This document shows positions 1 to 9,239 of a stretch of DNA of 27,945 nucleotides, piece by piece. Positions within the stretch are counted from its first letter, which is position 1. Each line of letters opens with the position of its first letter. The stretch covers positions 1 through 27,945 of the forward strand of contig DVGW01000019.1 in the NCBI GenBank assembly GCA_018712515.1, read 5' to 3'. The notes beneath the pieces were generated by a model. It ran no database searches. It was not told the DNA's origin and saw only the letters and a list, made by a program, of their open reading frames with translations. The DNA is from Aphodovivens avicola (lineage in GTDB: Bacteria > Actinomycetota > Coriobacteriia > Coriobacteriales > Eggerthellaceae). The position numbers and the translations under genes were made by a program.

Positions 1-2069
<2,069 letters not shown>

Positions 2070-2092
2070 AGCGAGCTTTGCTTGATGGTTGA

Positions 2093-2131
2093 AGCGCCCG
2101 CGCCGGCACGTTCGCCGACGCGGGCGCTTTT
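2093..2131 (+). terminator. Intrinsic terminator after clpB
   Basis: A perfect 10-bp stem (AGCGCCCGCG at 2093-2102 pairing with CGCGGGCGCT at 2119-2128) is followed by a T run. It lies 24 bases after the clpB stop, which is the classic position and structure for rho-independent termination. Confidence 0.85.
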
Positions 2132-2137
2132 GTGTAG

Positions 2138-2143
2138 TAGACT
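2138..2143 (+). promoter_or_regulatory. Candidate -10 box, leaderless start for the 48-residue ORF
   Basis: TAGACT lies just after the clpB terminator and six bases before the ATG at 2150. Transcription would therefore begin at or next to the start codon. No Shine-Dalgarno sequence is visible for this ORF, which fits leaderless translation. No convincing -35 was found. Confidence 0.35.
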
Positions 2144-2149
2144 ACCCGC

Positions 2150-2296
2150 ATGCGGAAAAAGAGGGAGAACATACGACGCAGCGTGCAGAACGCCGGATCG
2201 CCCGTGATGGCGTACGTCATCGTGCTGCTCTTCTTCATCTGCTTCCTCATCCTGCTTTGGGTGATCGTCGTGGGAACGAGGTTCCTCGTTGGATAG
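2150..2296 (+). CDS. 48-residue single-span membrane protein (hypothetical)
   Basis: This short frame encodes a basic N-terminus (MRKKRENIRRS), a polar stretch, and one very hydrophobic helix from about residue 21 to 42 (VIVLLFFICFLILLWVIVVG), then a short tail. By the positive-inside rule it would sit N-in, C-out. It starts 18 bases after the clpB terminator and ends 51 bases before trkH in the same direction. No ribosome binding site is visible, but a -10-like box just upstream would allow leaderless expression. The codons are ordinary for the region and the helix is too hydrophobic to be chance in GC-rich DNA. I do not recognise a family; an accessory subunit of the potassium transporter is one possibility, by position only. 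Confidence 0.45.
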   Translation: MRKKRENIRRSVQNAGSPVMAYVIVLLFFICFLILLWVIVVGTRFLVG

Positions 2297-2347
2297 GGCT
2301 GCGACGATGACCGGATCCGGAACAGCGGCGTAGGGCGGGGTCGTACC

Positions 2348-3889
2348 ATGTGGCAGCGATTCACCCTCAACGACGTGCGCACCATCGGCCATTACCTGGG
2401 CGTGCTGATCCTGCTCTTGGCGGCGGCCATGGCGGTGCCGTTCGTCGTGGCGTTGGCGTTCCAGGAGTGGAAGCCGGCCGCCAACTACCTTCTGTCCATC
2501 GGCATCTCGCTCATCCTGGGCTCGGCGCTGCGCCTGCTGCGCGTCGCCCCCGCGCGCCTTTCGCGCCGCCAGGCGCTTGCGGTCACCGGCTTCGCCTGGA
2601 TCGTGCTGGCGTTCATGGCCGCCATCCCCCTGTACATGTCGGGGCACTTCAACCGGTTCGTCGACGCGCTGTTCGAAGGCGTGTCGGGCCTGACCACCAC
2701 CGGTGCCAGCCTGGTTGTCGATCTCGACCATCTGTCTTTGGCGGACAACGTCTGGCGCTTCATGATGATCCTCCTCGGCGGTTTGGGGCTGATCGTCGTG
2801 GCGCTGGCGCTCGGCCTGTTCGGCAAGCGCTCGGGCGCGAGCCTGTACTCCTCCGAGGGCCGAAGCGACCACCTCGTCCCCAACGTGGTGCAGACGACGC
2901 AGTTCATCGCCAAGTTCGCCCTGCTGTTCATTCTTGCGGCGACCTGCATCCTCACGGTGGTTCTGACGTTCGCGGGCATCGAGCCGGTGCGCGCGGCGTT
3001 CCATTCGGTGTGCCTGTCCATCACCGCGTTCATGACCGGCGGCTTCACGCCGATGTCGCAAAGCGTCGTGTACTACCATTCGTTCCCGCTCGAGGTCGTC
3101 CTCATGCTGCTGATGATGGCGGGCTCCATCAGCTTCACGCTCCACGCCGAGCTGCGCAAGGGCCGCATCGGGGCGTTCTTCCGCGACATCGAGGTGCGTA
3201 CGCTCATCATCTGGCTTGCCGTGGCGACCTGCGTCATGGCGGCGTCGCTGTCCGTGAGCCTCTCGTTCAACGACCTGCCCACCATGCTGCGCCGCGGCGT
3301 GTTCATGGTGGTGTCGTCGTTCTCCACCACGGGCCTTCAGAACATCACGACCAACCAGCTGGCGGGCGTGTTCTCGTCCGGCGCGTTCATCGCGCTCGCC
3401 GTCCTCATGGCGGTCGGTGGCAGCGCCGGATCCACCACCGGCGGCCTCAAGCTTCTGCGCATGGGCATCATGGCGAAGTCGATCGTGTCGACGATCCGCG
3501 AGGCGCTCGCGCCCGATTCGGCGCGCGTCGCGGTGACGTATTACCGTCTGGGCCGCCGCCGCGTGTCGGCCGACATCGTCAAGGAGGCCATGACGGTGTT
3601 CGTGCTGTACGTGTCCACCTACACCATCGGCGCGCTGGTGGGCATCGCGCACGGCTACGACGCCATGCAGGCGATCTTCGAGTCGGTCGCCATGGCGTCC
3701 AACGGCGGCCTCACCTCGGGGTTGGTGGCGCCGGACATGCCGATCACGCTGGAGCTGTTCTACATCTTCGAGATGTGGGCGGGCCGTCTCGAGTTCGTGA
3801 CGCTGCTGGCGCTGCTCGTCGAGGTGGTGGTGTCGGTGCTGCCCGCCAAGCTGAGGAACCGTCCCCGCAAGCAGGGGGTGTGGCAATGA
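2348..3889 (+). CDS. trkH: TrkH/KtrB-family potassium uptake protein
   Basis: This encodes a 513-residue polytopic membrane protein of the TrkH/TrkG/KtrB superfamily, the ion-conducting subunit of bacterial K+ (or Na+/K+) uptake. The four pore loops are visible: TTTGAS near 115, TGGFTP near 229, SSFSTTGLQN near 322 and ASNGGLTSG near 448, each with the filter glycine. The length matches TrkH better than the shorter KtrB. The ATG at 2348 has a GGGCGGGG Shine-Dalgarno seven bases upstream. The stop overlaps the next start (ATGA), so the two are translationally coupled. The cytoplasmic nucleotide-binding partner TrkA/KtrA is not encoded in this window and must lie elsewhere. Confidence 0.93.
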   Translation: MWQRFTLNDVRTIGHYLGVLILLLAAAMAVPFVVALAFQEWKPAANYLLSIGISLILGSALRLLRVAPARLSRRQALAVTGFAWIVLAFMAAIPLYMSGHFNRFVDALFEGVSGLTTTGASLVVDLDHLSLADNVWRFMMILLGGLGLIVVALALGLFGKRSGASLYSSEGRSDHLVPNVVQTTQFIAKFALLFILAATCILTVVLTFAGIEPVRAAFHSVCLSITAFMTGGFTPMSQSVVYYHSFPLEVVLMLLMMAGSISFTLHAELRKGRIGAFFRDIEVRTLIIWLAVATCVMAASLSVSLSFNDLPTMLRRGVFMVVSSFSTTGLQNITTNQLAGVFSSGAFIALAVLMAVGGSAGSTTGGLKLLRMGIMAKSIVSTIREALAPDSARVAVTYYRLGRRRVSADIVKEAMTVFVLYVSTYTIGALVGIAHGYDAMQAIFESVAMASNGGLTSGLVAPDMPITLELFYIFEMWAGRLEFVTLLALLVEVVVSVLPAKLRNRPRKQGVWQ

Positions 3890-4563
3890 TGCGTCTTGGC
3901 GAGGATCGCGCGCGCCGCGCGGCATGCGCAATGGTCGATGGGGCGGCTGCAGGCAGGACCGCAGCGCTTCGGCGGGCGGGGCGCCTCGCGCACGCTGCCG
4001 TCGCGGTCTGCGTCGCGGTGCTGCTCGCCGTCGCGTGCGCCCTGGGCGTGCCGCGCGGCGCATGGGCGGATGACGACAACCTGGTGAACCCCCAGCAGCG
4101 CCCGGACAGCTCCTTCATCTACGATACGGCGATCTCCGCGTTGAACAGCGCGGACACCTATTACGACAACCAGACCGTCCAGGTGGTGGGCGAGGCGACC
4201 GGCGACATCATCAACGCCGACATCGTCGGCGACCACAAGTGGGTCAACCTCTCCTCCGAGGAGCAGGGCGTCACGTACAGCATCGCGGTGTACATGCGCC
4301 AGGGATCCGCCGCGCGCATCGACACGCTGGGAGGCTACGGCAAGACGGGCACGACGCTGCAGGTGAGGGGGACGTTCCATCTGGTGTGCCCCGACCATGG
4401 GGGCGTGACCGACATCCATGCCGACGTGGTGTCGGTGGTGGATTCGGGCTCGCAGCATCCCGACGAGTTCTCGCCGCAGGCGTTCATCCCCGGAGCGGTC
4501 GCCGTGGCCATCGGGTTCGTCCTGATGTTCGTCTTCTACCGCCTGAGGGAGCGCCAGCGATGA
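3886..4563 (+). CDS. Exported, membrane-anchored OB-fold-like protein (uncharacterised)
   Basis: This 225-residue protein has a long basic N-region, a hydrophobic core around residues 36-57 and a likely signal-peptidase site after ARG-rich/Ala sequence GAWA (before DDDN). A beta-rich domain follows, with the pattern QTVQVVGEATGDI, HKWVNLSSEEQGVTYSI, YGKTGTTLQVRGTFHL and DIHADVVSVV. That order of strands resembles the small OB-fold domains of exported proteins such as bOB-fold or CcmE-like modules, but this is inference. A C-terminal helix (about 198-216) with RLRERQR after it anchors it in the membrane. It overlaps trkH by ATGA and leads into rsgA. Two adjacent in-frame ATGs (3886, 3889) are possible starts. 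I cannot assign a function; the link to potassium transport is only positional. Confidence 0.75.
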   Translation: MMRLGEDRARRAACAMVDGAAAGRTAALRRAGRLAHAAVAVCVAVLLAVACALGVPRGAWADDDNLVNPQQRPDSSFIYDTAISALNSADTYYDNQTVQVVGEATGDIINADIVGDHKWVNLSSEEQGVTYSIAVYMRQGSAARIDTLGGYGKTGTTLQVRGTFHLVCPDHGGVTDIHADVVSVVDSGSQHPDEFSPQAFIPGAVAVAIGFVLMFVFYRLRERQR

Positions 4564-4610
4564 GCGCTTGCGTGGATGCGCCGCGCGCGGGGCGGGAGGC
4601 CCTGCGATGA
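4560..4610 (+). CDS. 16-codon micro-ORF linking the OB-fold gene to rsgA
   Basis: The frame runs ATG AGC GCT to CGA TGA and encodes MSACVDAPRAGREALR. Its ATG overlaps the upstream gene's TGA (ATGA at 4560-4563) and its TGA overlaps the rsgA ATG (ATGA at 4607-4610). A ribosome finishing the OB-fold gene could therefore step through it to rsgA without dissociating. The rsgA Shine-Dalgarno (GGGAGG) lies inside it. It may be no more than a coupling device or chance; no peptide function is claimed. Confidence 0.25.
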   Translation: MSACVDAPRAGREALR

Positions 4611-5659
4611 GGGGCCAGGTCGTCAAGCTCGATCGCGGATACCCGCTCGTGCGCTGCGAAACGGGCGACCTTGTGCGCTGCGAGCATGCGACCGCGCTGG
4701 TGAAAGGCGCCTATTCGCGTGCCGTCATCGGGGATTTCGTCGACGTCTCCATTCCCGAGGGCCATGACAAGGGCATCATCGAGGACATCGAGCCGCGTTC
4801 CCGCGAATTCGTCCGCAAAGACCCCACCGAGCGGGCGCTCCCCCAGGTGCTCGCCGCGAATTTCGATCGCGTGCTGGTCGCCCAGCCGCTCGCCGACGTC
4901 AATCTGAAGCGTCTCGAGCGCGAACTGGTGCTGGCGCATGAGACGGGCGCTGCCGTCACGGTCGTGCTGACCAAGGCCGACCTCGCTGAGAGCGAGCGCC
5001 AGGTGGACGCGGTCCGCGATGCGGTCGCCGCGATCGCGGGCGACGTGGGCGTCCTGGTCGTCTCATCCGCCGACCCCGAAAGCGTGGAGGCCGTGCGCGC
5101 GCTCATCCCCGCGGACACCACGGCGGTGCTGATCGGCAAGAGCGGCGTGGGCAAATCGAGCCTGGTGAACCTGCTCGTCGGCGAGGAGCTTCTGGAGACG
5201 GGCGACGTTCGCGAGGGGGACGGCAAGGGGCGCCACACCACGGTGAGCCGCGAGATCGTCGATCTGCCCGGAGGGGGCCGCATCGTCGACATGCCCGGCG
5301 TGAGGGGCCTGGGCCTCTGGGACGCCGAGGCGGGCATCGGGGCGGCGTTCCCCGACATCGGGGATGCCGCGGCGCGGTGCCGCTTCCGCGATTGCCGCCA
5401 TGAGGACGAGCCCGGATGCGCCGTGCGCGCCGCCGTCGAGGCGGGGGAGATCGCACCCGAGCGCTTCGCCTCCTACCAGGATCTGCGCCGCGAGGCGCGC
5501 GAGGTGGAGGCGCGCCGCGAGGAGGCTCGCCGCGCGCGCGGCGAGAAGGCGTCGACCCGCCGGCCCTCGCGCACGTCTTCGAACGCACGCTCGGCCCGCG
5601 CCGGACGCGGCCGCGGACGGAGCGGCGGCGCGCACGGCCGCGGACGCAAATCCCGCTGA
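4607..5659 (+). CDS. rsgA: Ribosome small-subunit GTPase RsgA
   Basis: RsgA (YjeQ/RbgA-like) is a circularly permuted GTPase that checks late 30S maturation. The permuted order is visible: G4 TKAD near residue 122, then the P-loop GKSGVGKSS near 177, then G3 DMPGVRGLG near 227. The N-terminal part forms the OB-fold (GQVVKLDRGYPLVRC). The zinc knuckle CRFRDCRHEDEPGC is near 258-272. ATG 4607 has a strong GGGAGG seven or eight bases upstream; an in-frame TTG at 4568 lacks one. The C-terminus carries about 50 extra residues that are first charged (EVEARREEARRARGEK) and then almost only Arg, Gly, Ser and Ala, probably an RNA-binding tail. It ends the trkH-OB-rsgA run. Confidence 0.95.
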   Translation: MRGQVVKLDRGYPLVRCETGDLVRCEHATALVKGAYSRAVIGDFVDVSIPEGHDKGIIEDIEPRSREFVRKDPTERALPQVLAANFDRVLVAQPLADVNLKRLERELVLAHETGAAVTVVLTKADLAESERQVDAVRDAVAAIAGDVGVLVVSSADPESVEAVRALIPADTTAVLIGKSGVGKSSLVNLLVGEELLETGDVREGDGKGRHTTVSREIVDLPGGGRIVDMPGVRGLGLWDAEAGIGAAFPDIGDAAARCRFRDCRHEDEPGCAVRAAVEAGEIAPERFASYQDLRREAREVEARREEARRARGEKASTRRPSRTSSNARSARAGRGRGRSGGAHGRGRKSR

Positions 5660-5692
5660 CGCGCCATCCGGAATCCTTGCCTTGACGCCATC

Positions 5693-5701
5693 TGCTATAC
5701 T
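5693..5701 (+). promoter_or_regulatory. Extended -10 promoter of queT
   Basis: TGCTATACT is an extended -10 (TGnTATACT). The start site would be near 5708, giving a leader of about 140 bases before the queT ATG. A TTGACG at 5682 is too close (8-base spacer) to be its -35. Confidence 0.6.
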
Positions 5702-5760
5702 GCGCTTCGGCGTGCGCTGATCTCGGAGTCTGATCTCACGGAGGATCCGATCGGACGCGT

Positions 5761-5842
5761 GCCCCGCGTTTGCATCGTTGGGCCCTGCACTCGCGGAATA
5801 CCAGCTGCCCATAGCCCGCGGCGAAAGCCGTGCGGAAAGGAG
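5761..5842 (+). promoter_or_regulatory. Candidate pseudoknotted riboswitch leader of queT (preQ1-type?)
   Basis: CCGCG (5764-5768) pairs with CGCGG (5792-5796), and TGCA (5771-5774) with TGCA (5786-5789). The 11-base loop holds TGGGC (5779-5783), which is complementary to GCCCA (5807-5811) downstream, giving an H-type pseudoknot. A second hairpin, CCGCGGC-GAAA-GCCGTGCGG (about 5816-5835), stands directly before the Shine-Dalgarno AAAGGAG (5836-5842). The first strand CCGCG could instead pair with CGCGG at 5817-5821, so two mutually exclusive folds exist. The known preQ1 riboswitch classes are compact pseudoknots found upstream of this gene family (COG4708). The class assignment is inference; I do not recognise a published consensus here. 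Confidence 0.4.
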
Positions 5843-5848
5843 ACCATC

Positions 5849-6517
5849 ATGGAAAAGAATTCTGCAACTGCGCCCTCGTCCCTGACGGGCGGGGCATCGG
5901 CGATGCCTGCGAGCGTCGGCTCGTCTGCGGGTGCCGCCGCATCCGCCAAGGCGAACTCGCGCACGACGGCGATCGCGCGCACGGGCATGATCGCCGCGGT
6001 GTACGCCGCCGCCACGTTGGTGGCGCTGCTGGCGCTCCAGGGCCTTGCGTGGGGCCCGGTGCAGTTCCGCATTTCCGAGGCGGTGTGCGTGCTCGCGCTG
6101 CTCACGCCCAACGCCATCCCGGGTTTGACGATCGGCTGCGCGCTGGCCAACCTCATCGCGCTGGCCATCAACGGCACCGGGGCGCTCGGCCTGCTCGATG
6201 TCGTGTTCGGCAGCCTGGCGACGTGCCTGGGCGCGCTGTGGTGTTGGAAGATGCGTGGGAATCCCAAAATCGCCGTGCTCGGCCCCGTGATCGCCAACGC
6301 GCTCATCGTTCCGGCGTACCTGCCGCTTCTGCTCCAGGGCATGGGCTTCTACACCATCCCCTTCACCACGATCGCGCTCGATGGCGCCTACATCCCGATG
6401 TACCTGTTCGGCCTGGTCGCGACGGGCATCGGCGAGGCACTCGTGATGTATGTGCTCGGCCTTCCGCTGTTGGCGGCGCTCAAGCGCTCCGGCGTGGCGA
6501 AGCGCCTGGCGCGCTAG
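5849..6517 (+). CDS. queT: QueT-family transporter (queuosine precursor, ECF S-component-like)
   Basis: This 222-residue membrane protein belongs to the QueT/COG4708 family, substrate-binding subunits thought to import queuosine precursors such as preQ1 through the shared ECF energising module. Family marks are WGPVQFRISEAVCVLAL, the TPNAIPGLTIGCALANLI segment, the LLDVVFGSLATCLGA helix and the closing GEALVMYVLGLPLL. About five to six hydrophobic helices follow a Ser/Ala-rich N-terminal extension of about 45 residues that is not typical of the family. ATG 5849 has AAAGGAG six bases upstream. No ECF ATPase or T-component is encoded nearby, so it is probably a group II S-component relying on a remote module. 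The long structured leader suggests ligand control. Confidence 0.85.
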   Translation: MEKNSATAPSSLTGGASAMPASVGSSAGAAASAKANSRTTAIARTGMIAAVYAAATLVALLALQGLAWGPVQFRISEAVCVLALLTPNAIPGLTIGCALANLIALAINGTGALGLLDVVFGSLATCLGALWCWKMRGNPKIAVLGPVIANALIVPAYLPLLLQGMGFYTIPFTTIALDGAYIPMYLFGLVATGIGEALVMYVLGLPLLAALKRSGVAKRLAR

Positions 6518-6866
6518 CCGCCGTGCTCCGATAGCCGCCTGCGCCCGGTGCGTCCGAGGTGGGCGGATGGCGGGCGGGACGCGGGATCCGCTCGCGGGCG
6601 CGTTCGGCCTCGGCGCCGACCGGGCCGTTTCGACGACTTCGTCTGGACGAGCCGCCCCTGTTCTTTCGGTGGGATAGGGGCGCAGGCGTTGCAAAATCGT
6701 TACAATTAGGGGTTGCCGAGGAGCTCGGGCGGCGGCATCCGTCAGGCGATGCGCTCCATCGTCGCAGACGGTGCGTCCCATCGCCCGCCAAACGGCGCGC
6801 CCCGTCGTGCGGCGCGTCCTGCCGCGCAAAGCGCCTTGGCTGCCTATCCCCGGATGAAGGAAGCGC
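6518..6866 (+). other. Intergenic region, 349 bases, with a promoter and long leader
   Basis: No gene is visible here. A stem CGCCCCT (6653-6659) / AGGGGCG (6676-6682) may end the queT transcript, although no T run follows. A -10-like TACAAT lies at 6701-6706 with no clear -35. It would give the downstream glycosyltransferase a GC-rich leader of about 150 bases that can fold extensively. Confidence 0.5.
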
Positions 6867-8171
6867 ATGAATCCCGTCATAATCGTCCCCACCTACGTTT
6901 CCGCCCGCCGCCGTCGCGAAGGCGGCAGCCTGCTTTCCACCTACGACCACATGACCTCGCTGTCCCAGCAGGGCGAGCTGCCGCGTCTGCTCCGCTCGCT
7001 CGTCGACGTCGAGGGCGTGGGGCAGATCATCGTCTTGGTGGTGACCGAGCCGTCCATCGAGGCGCAGGCCGCCGAGAAGATCCAGCAGATCGCCGCCCAA
7101 TTCCCGCAGCTCTCCATCGCCGTGATGGGCGCGTCCGAGGAGGCTTTGCTCCAGCAGCGCCTGGAGCAGCTGGGCATGGGCAAGCTCGGCCACGAGATCG
7201 GCCTGACCGGCTACGGCGCCGTCCGCAACTTCGGCTTCGCGATCGCCAACGTGCTCGGCTTCGACTCGGTGGTGTTCCTCGATGACGACGAGATCGTCGA
7301 GGACCGCGACTTCATGCGCAAGGCGATGTACGGTTTGGGCAAGCTCACCAAAAAGGGCATCCCCATCCTGGTCAAGACCGGGTACTACTTCAACTCCGAA
7401 GGCTCGCCGCTCTCCAAGAGCCAGAACAAGTGGTACAACCGCTTCTGGCAGCAGGGCAGCGCGTTCAACGAATGGATCCTCAAGGCGCTCAAAGGGCCGC
7501 GCCTGTCGCGCAGCAACCACGTGTGCGGTGGCTGCCTGGCGGTGCACAAGGAGGCGTTCAAGCGCCTGTCGTTCGATCCGTGGATTCCGCGCGGCGAGGA
7601 TCTGGACTACCTGCTCAACCTGCGCATGTACGGATCGGACATCTGGTTCGACAACCAGTGGAACCTCACGCACCTCCCGCCGAAGACCGAAAGCGAGGGC
7701 ACGCGTTTCCGCCAGGACATCTTCCGCTGGCTCTACGAGTACCGCAAGATGGAGTACAGCCGCACCCAGATCGACCTGATGCAGGTCAAGCCGTCGTCGC
7801 TCGAGCCGTATCCGGGACCGTTCCTGCAGCCGGGCATCCGCCGTCGCGTCCGTTTGACGGCGATCCTGCGCAGCTTCGGCCGTCCCGACAAGAAGGCCTA
7901 CCGCAAAGCCGCCAAGGCCGCGACGGGCGAGGCGGGGACCTACGCCGAGCGCAACTGCTCCAAATACTTCGAGTTCCAGTTCGTATGGCCAGAGCTCATG
8001 GCGCGCCTCGACGGCGACCAGGTGCTGCGTGCCGCGCTCGTCCAGTCGGTGACGCAGCGCTATGCCGAGGTCGAGGCGCCGCGCGAGGAGGGTCGCCTCG
8101 CCGCGCGGGAAGGCGCGGGGATCGATCCGGGCGCGACGGCCGAGATCCAGCTCAATCTGGCGGATGAGTAG
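6867..8171 (+). CDS. GT-A fold glycosyltransferase (family uncertain)
   Basis: This 434-residue soluble protein begins MNPVIIVPTYVSARRR, the usual nucleotide-sugar strand of family-2-like glycosyltransferases. A metal-binding DDDE sits at 139-142 in VVFLDDDEIVED. CGGCLAVHKEAF (near 220) and PRGEDLDYLLNLRM (near 241-254) match the acceptor and catalytic-base motifs of GT-A enzymes. The C-terminal 150 residues are basic and have no motif I know. There is no membrane helix, so it acts in the cytoplasm, possibly on a lipid- or glycerate-type acceptor; mannosylglycerate-synthase-like enzymes are one alternative. ATG 6867 has GAAGGAAG nearby. The stop is three bases before the TauE-like start, so the two are probably cotranscribed. 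Sugar donor and acceptor cannot be named. Confidence 0.7.
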   Translation: MNPVIIVPTYVSARRRREGGSLLSTYDHMTSLSQQGELPRLLRSLVDVEGVGQIIVLVVTEPSIEAQAAEKIQQIAAQFPQLSIAVMGASEEALLQQRLEQLGMGKLGHEIGLTGYGAVRNFGFAIANVLGFDSVVFLDDDEIVEDRDFMRKAMYGLGKLTKKGIPILVKTGYYFNSEGSPLSKSQNKWYNRFWQQGSAFNEWILKALKGPRLSRSNHVCGGCLAVHKEAFKRLSFDPWIPRGEDLDYLLNLRMYGSDIWFDNQWNLTHLPPKTESEGTRFRQDIFRWLYEYRKMEYSRTQIDLMQVKPSSLEPYPGPFLQPGIRRRVRLTAILRSFGRPDKKAYRKAAKAATGEAGTYAERNCSKYFEFQFVWPELMARLDGDQVLRAALVQSVTQRYAEVEAPREEGRLAAREGAGIDPGATAEIQLNLADE

Positions 8172-8174
8172 TTG

Positions 8175-9143
8175 ATGGACCTGTTTGCGGCATTCGGGCT
8201 GCCGGTGCTCGTCGGCGTCTTCATCGGCATCCTGTCGGGGCTTCTGGGCATCGGCGGCGGCACCATCATGGTTCCGGTGTTCCGCCTGGCGTTCGGGCTC
8301 AGCCCGCTCATGTCGACGGCGACCTCGCTGTTCACCATCATCCCCACCTCCATCTCGGGGGCGGTCTCCCATATCAAGGGCAAGACGTGCGTTCCGGCGC
8401 TGGGCCTTGCGATGGGTCTGGGCGGGGCGCTCACCTCGCCGGTGGGCGTGTGGTTGGCGAGCCTGTCGCCGGCGTGGTTGGTGATGCTCGCCGCCGCGCT
8501 GATCATCGGCTACTCCGCGGTCAACATGCTGCGCAAGGCGGTCAAGGCGCCTTCGAAATGTGACTCCTCCGGGCCCTCCGCTGCCACGCCCGGGGATTCC
8601 GGGGATCGCCGCTCCGCTGCTCAGCCTTCGGCTTCGTGCGCTGCGCTGCTGCGATCAGAAGACAAAATAATCAGTGCGCAGACGACCCCTTCATCCCCGG
8701 GCGCGGCAGCGGAGGGCGTTGGGACGGGGAATCATGATGGAACCGCTCCTGCCGTTCCCAGGCTTTCCCGCAAGCAGCTGCTCATCGGTGCGGCGATCGG
8801 CTTGGGTGCGGGGTTGATGTCGGGATACGTTGGGGTGGGCGGCGGGTTCATCATGGTGCCGCTCATGCTGTCGCTGATCCATATTCCGATGAAGCTGGCG
8901 TCGGGCACGTCCCTCATCGCCATCCTCATCCTGGCCATCCCCGGCACGATCGAGAACGGCATCGCCGGCAACATCGACTACGTGGTGGGCCTCAGCGTCG
9001 CGATCGGCTCCATCCCCGGCGCGGTCCTCGGCGCGATGCTGGTGAAGCGCGTTCCCGAGCGCGCGCTGCGTTTCATCTTCGGCGGGTTCCTCATCATCGC
9101 CGCCATCGTGCTGTTCCTTAACGAGTTCGGCATTCTGGGGTAA
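8175..9143 (+). CDS. TauE/SafE-family anion exporter with an enlarged central loop
   Basis: This 322-residue membrane protein has the duplicated TauE/SafE (PF01925) signature. The first half has GILSGLLGIGGGTIMVP and the second GAGLMSGYVGVGGGFIMVP. Each repeat is followed by the MSTATSL/LASGTSL helix. The family moves sulfite, sulfoacetate or other small organic anions; the substrate here is unknown. Between the halves, residues about 128-200 form a Ser/Ala/Pro-rich loop much longer than usual, encoded by the palindromic element at 8574-8716. The frame stays open through it and both halves look intact, so the protein is probably functional. ATG 8175 follows the glycosyltransferase stop by three bases. 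The in-frame TTG at 8172 is less likely. The stop codon TAA is part of the -10 box for the next gene. Confidence 0.85.
   Translation: MDLFAAFGLPVLVGVFIGILSGLLGIGGGTIMVPVFRLAFGLSPLMSTATSLFTIIPTSISGAVSHIKGKTCVPALGLAMGLGGALTSPVGVWLASLSPAWLVMLAAALIIGYSAVNMLRKAVKAPSKCDSSGPSAATPGDSGDRRSAAQPSASCAALLRSEDKIISAQTTPSSPGAAAEGVGTGNHDGTAPAVPRLSRKQLLIGAAIGLGAGLMSGYVGVGGGFIMVPLMLSLIHIPMKLASGTSLIAILILAIPGTIENGIAGNIDYVVGLSVAIGSIPGAVLGAMLVKRVPERALRFIFGGFLIIAAIVLFLNEFGILG
8574..8716. repeat. 143-bp palindromic element inserted in frame in the TauE gene
   Basis: The arms 8574-8597 and 8693-8716 are inverted copies that match at 23 of 24 positions (CCCTCCGCTGCC... / ...GGCAGCGGAGGG). Inside, GATCGC (8604-8609) and GCGATC (8651-8656) form a second nested stem that encloses AGCC-TTC-GGCT. 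The centre contains an AT-richer patch (AAGACAAAATAATC) unlike the flanking codons. It maps exactly to the abnormal loop of the host protein, so it looks like a MITE- or REP-like insertion that kept the frame. Confidence 0.7.
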
Positions 9144-9146
9144 AAT
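9118..9146 (+). promoter_or_regulatory. Promoter of the LytS-type kinase gene
   Basis: TTAACG (9118-9123), a 17-base spacer and TAAAAT (9141-9146) make a good sigma-70-type promoter. The -10 overlaps the TAA stop of the upstream exporter gene, so the kinase can be transcribed independently of it. Confidence 0.6.
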
Positions 9147-9239
9147 CCTCTCGTTCCCACACGTGAGATGAGCGTGGCGCCCCGTCGTGCGCCTTAAACG
9201 CCTGCCGTGCGGGGGAGATCCGACGCAAAAGGGGGCATC

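Noticed and set aside
5682..5687. TTGACG as a -35 box for queT
   Set aside because: The spacer to TATACT is only 8 bases. The extended -10 TGCTATACT explains the promoter better.
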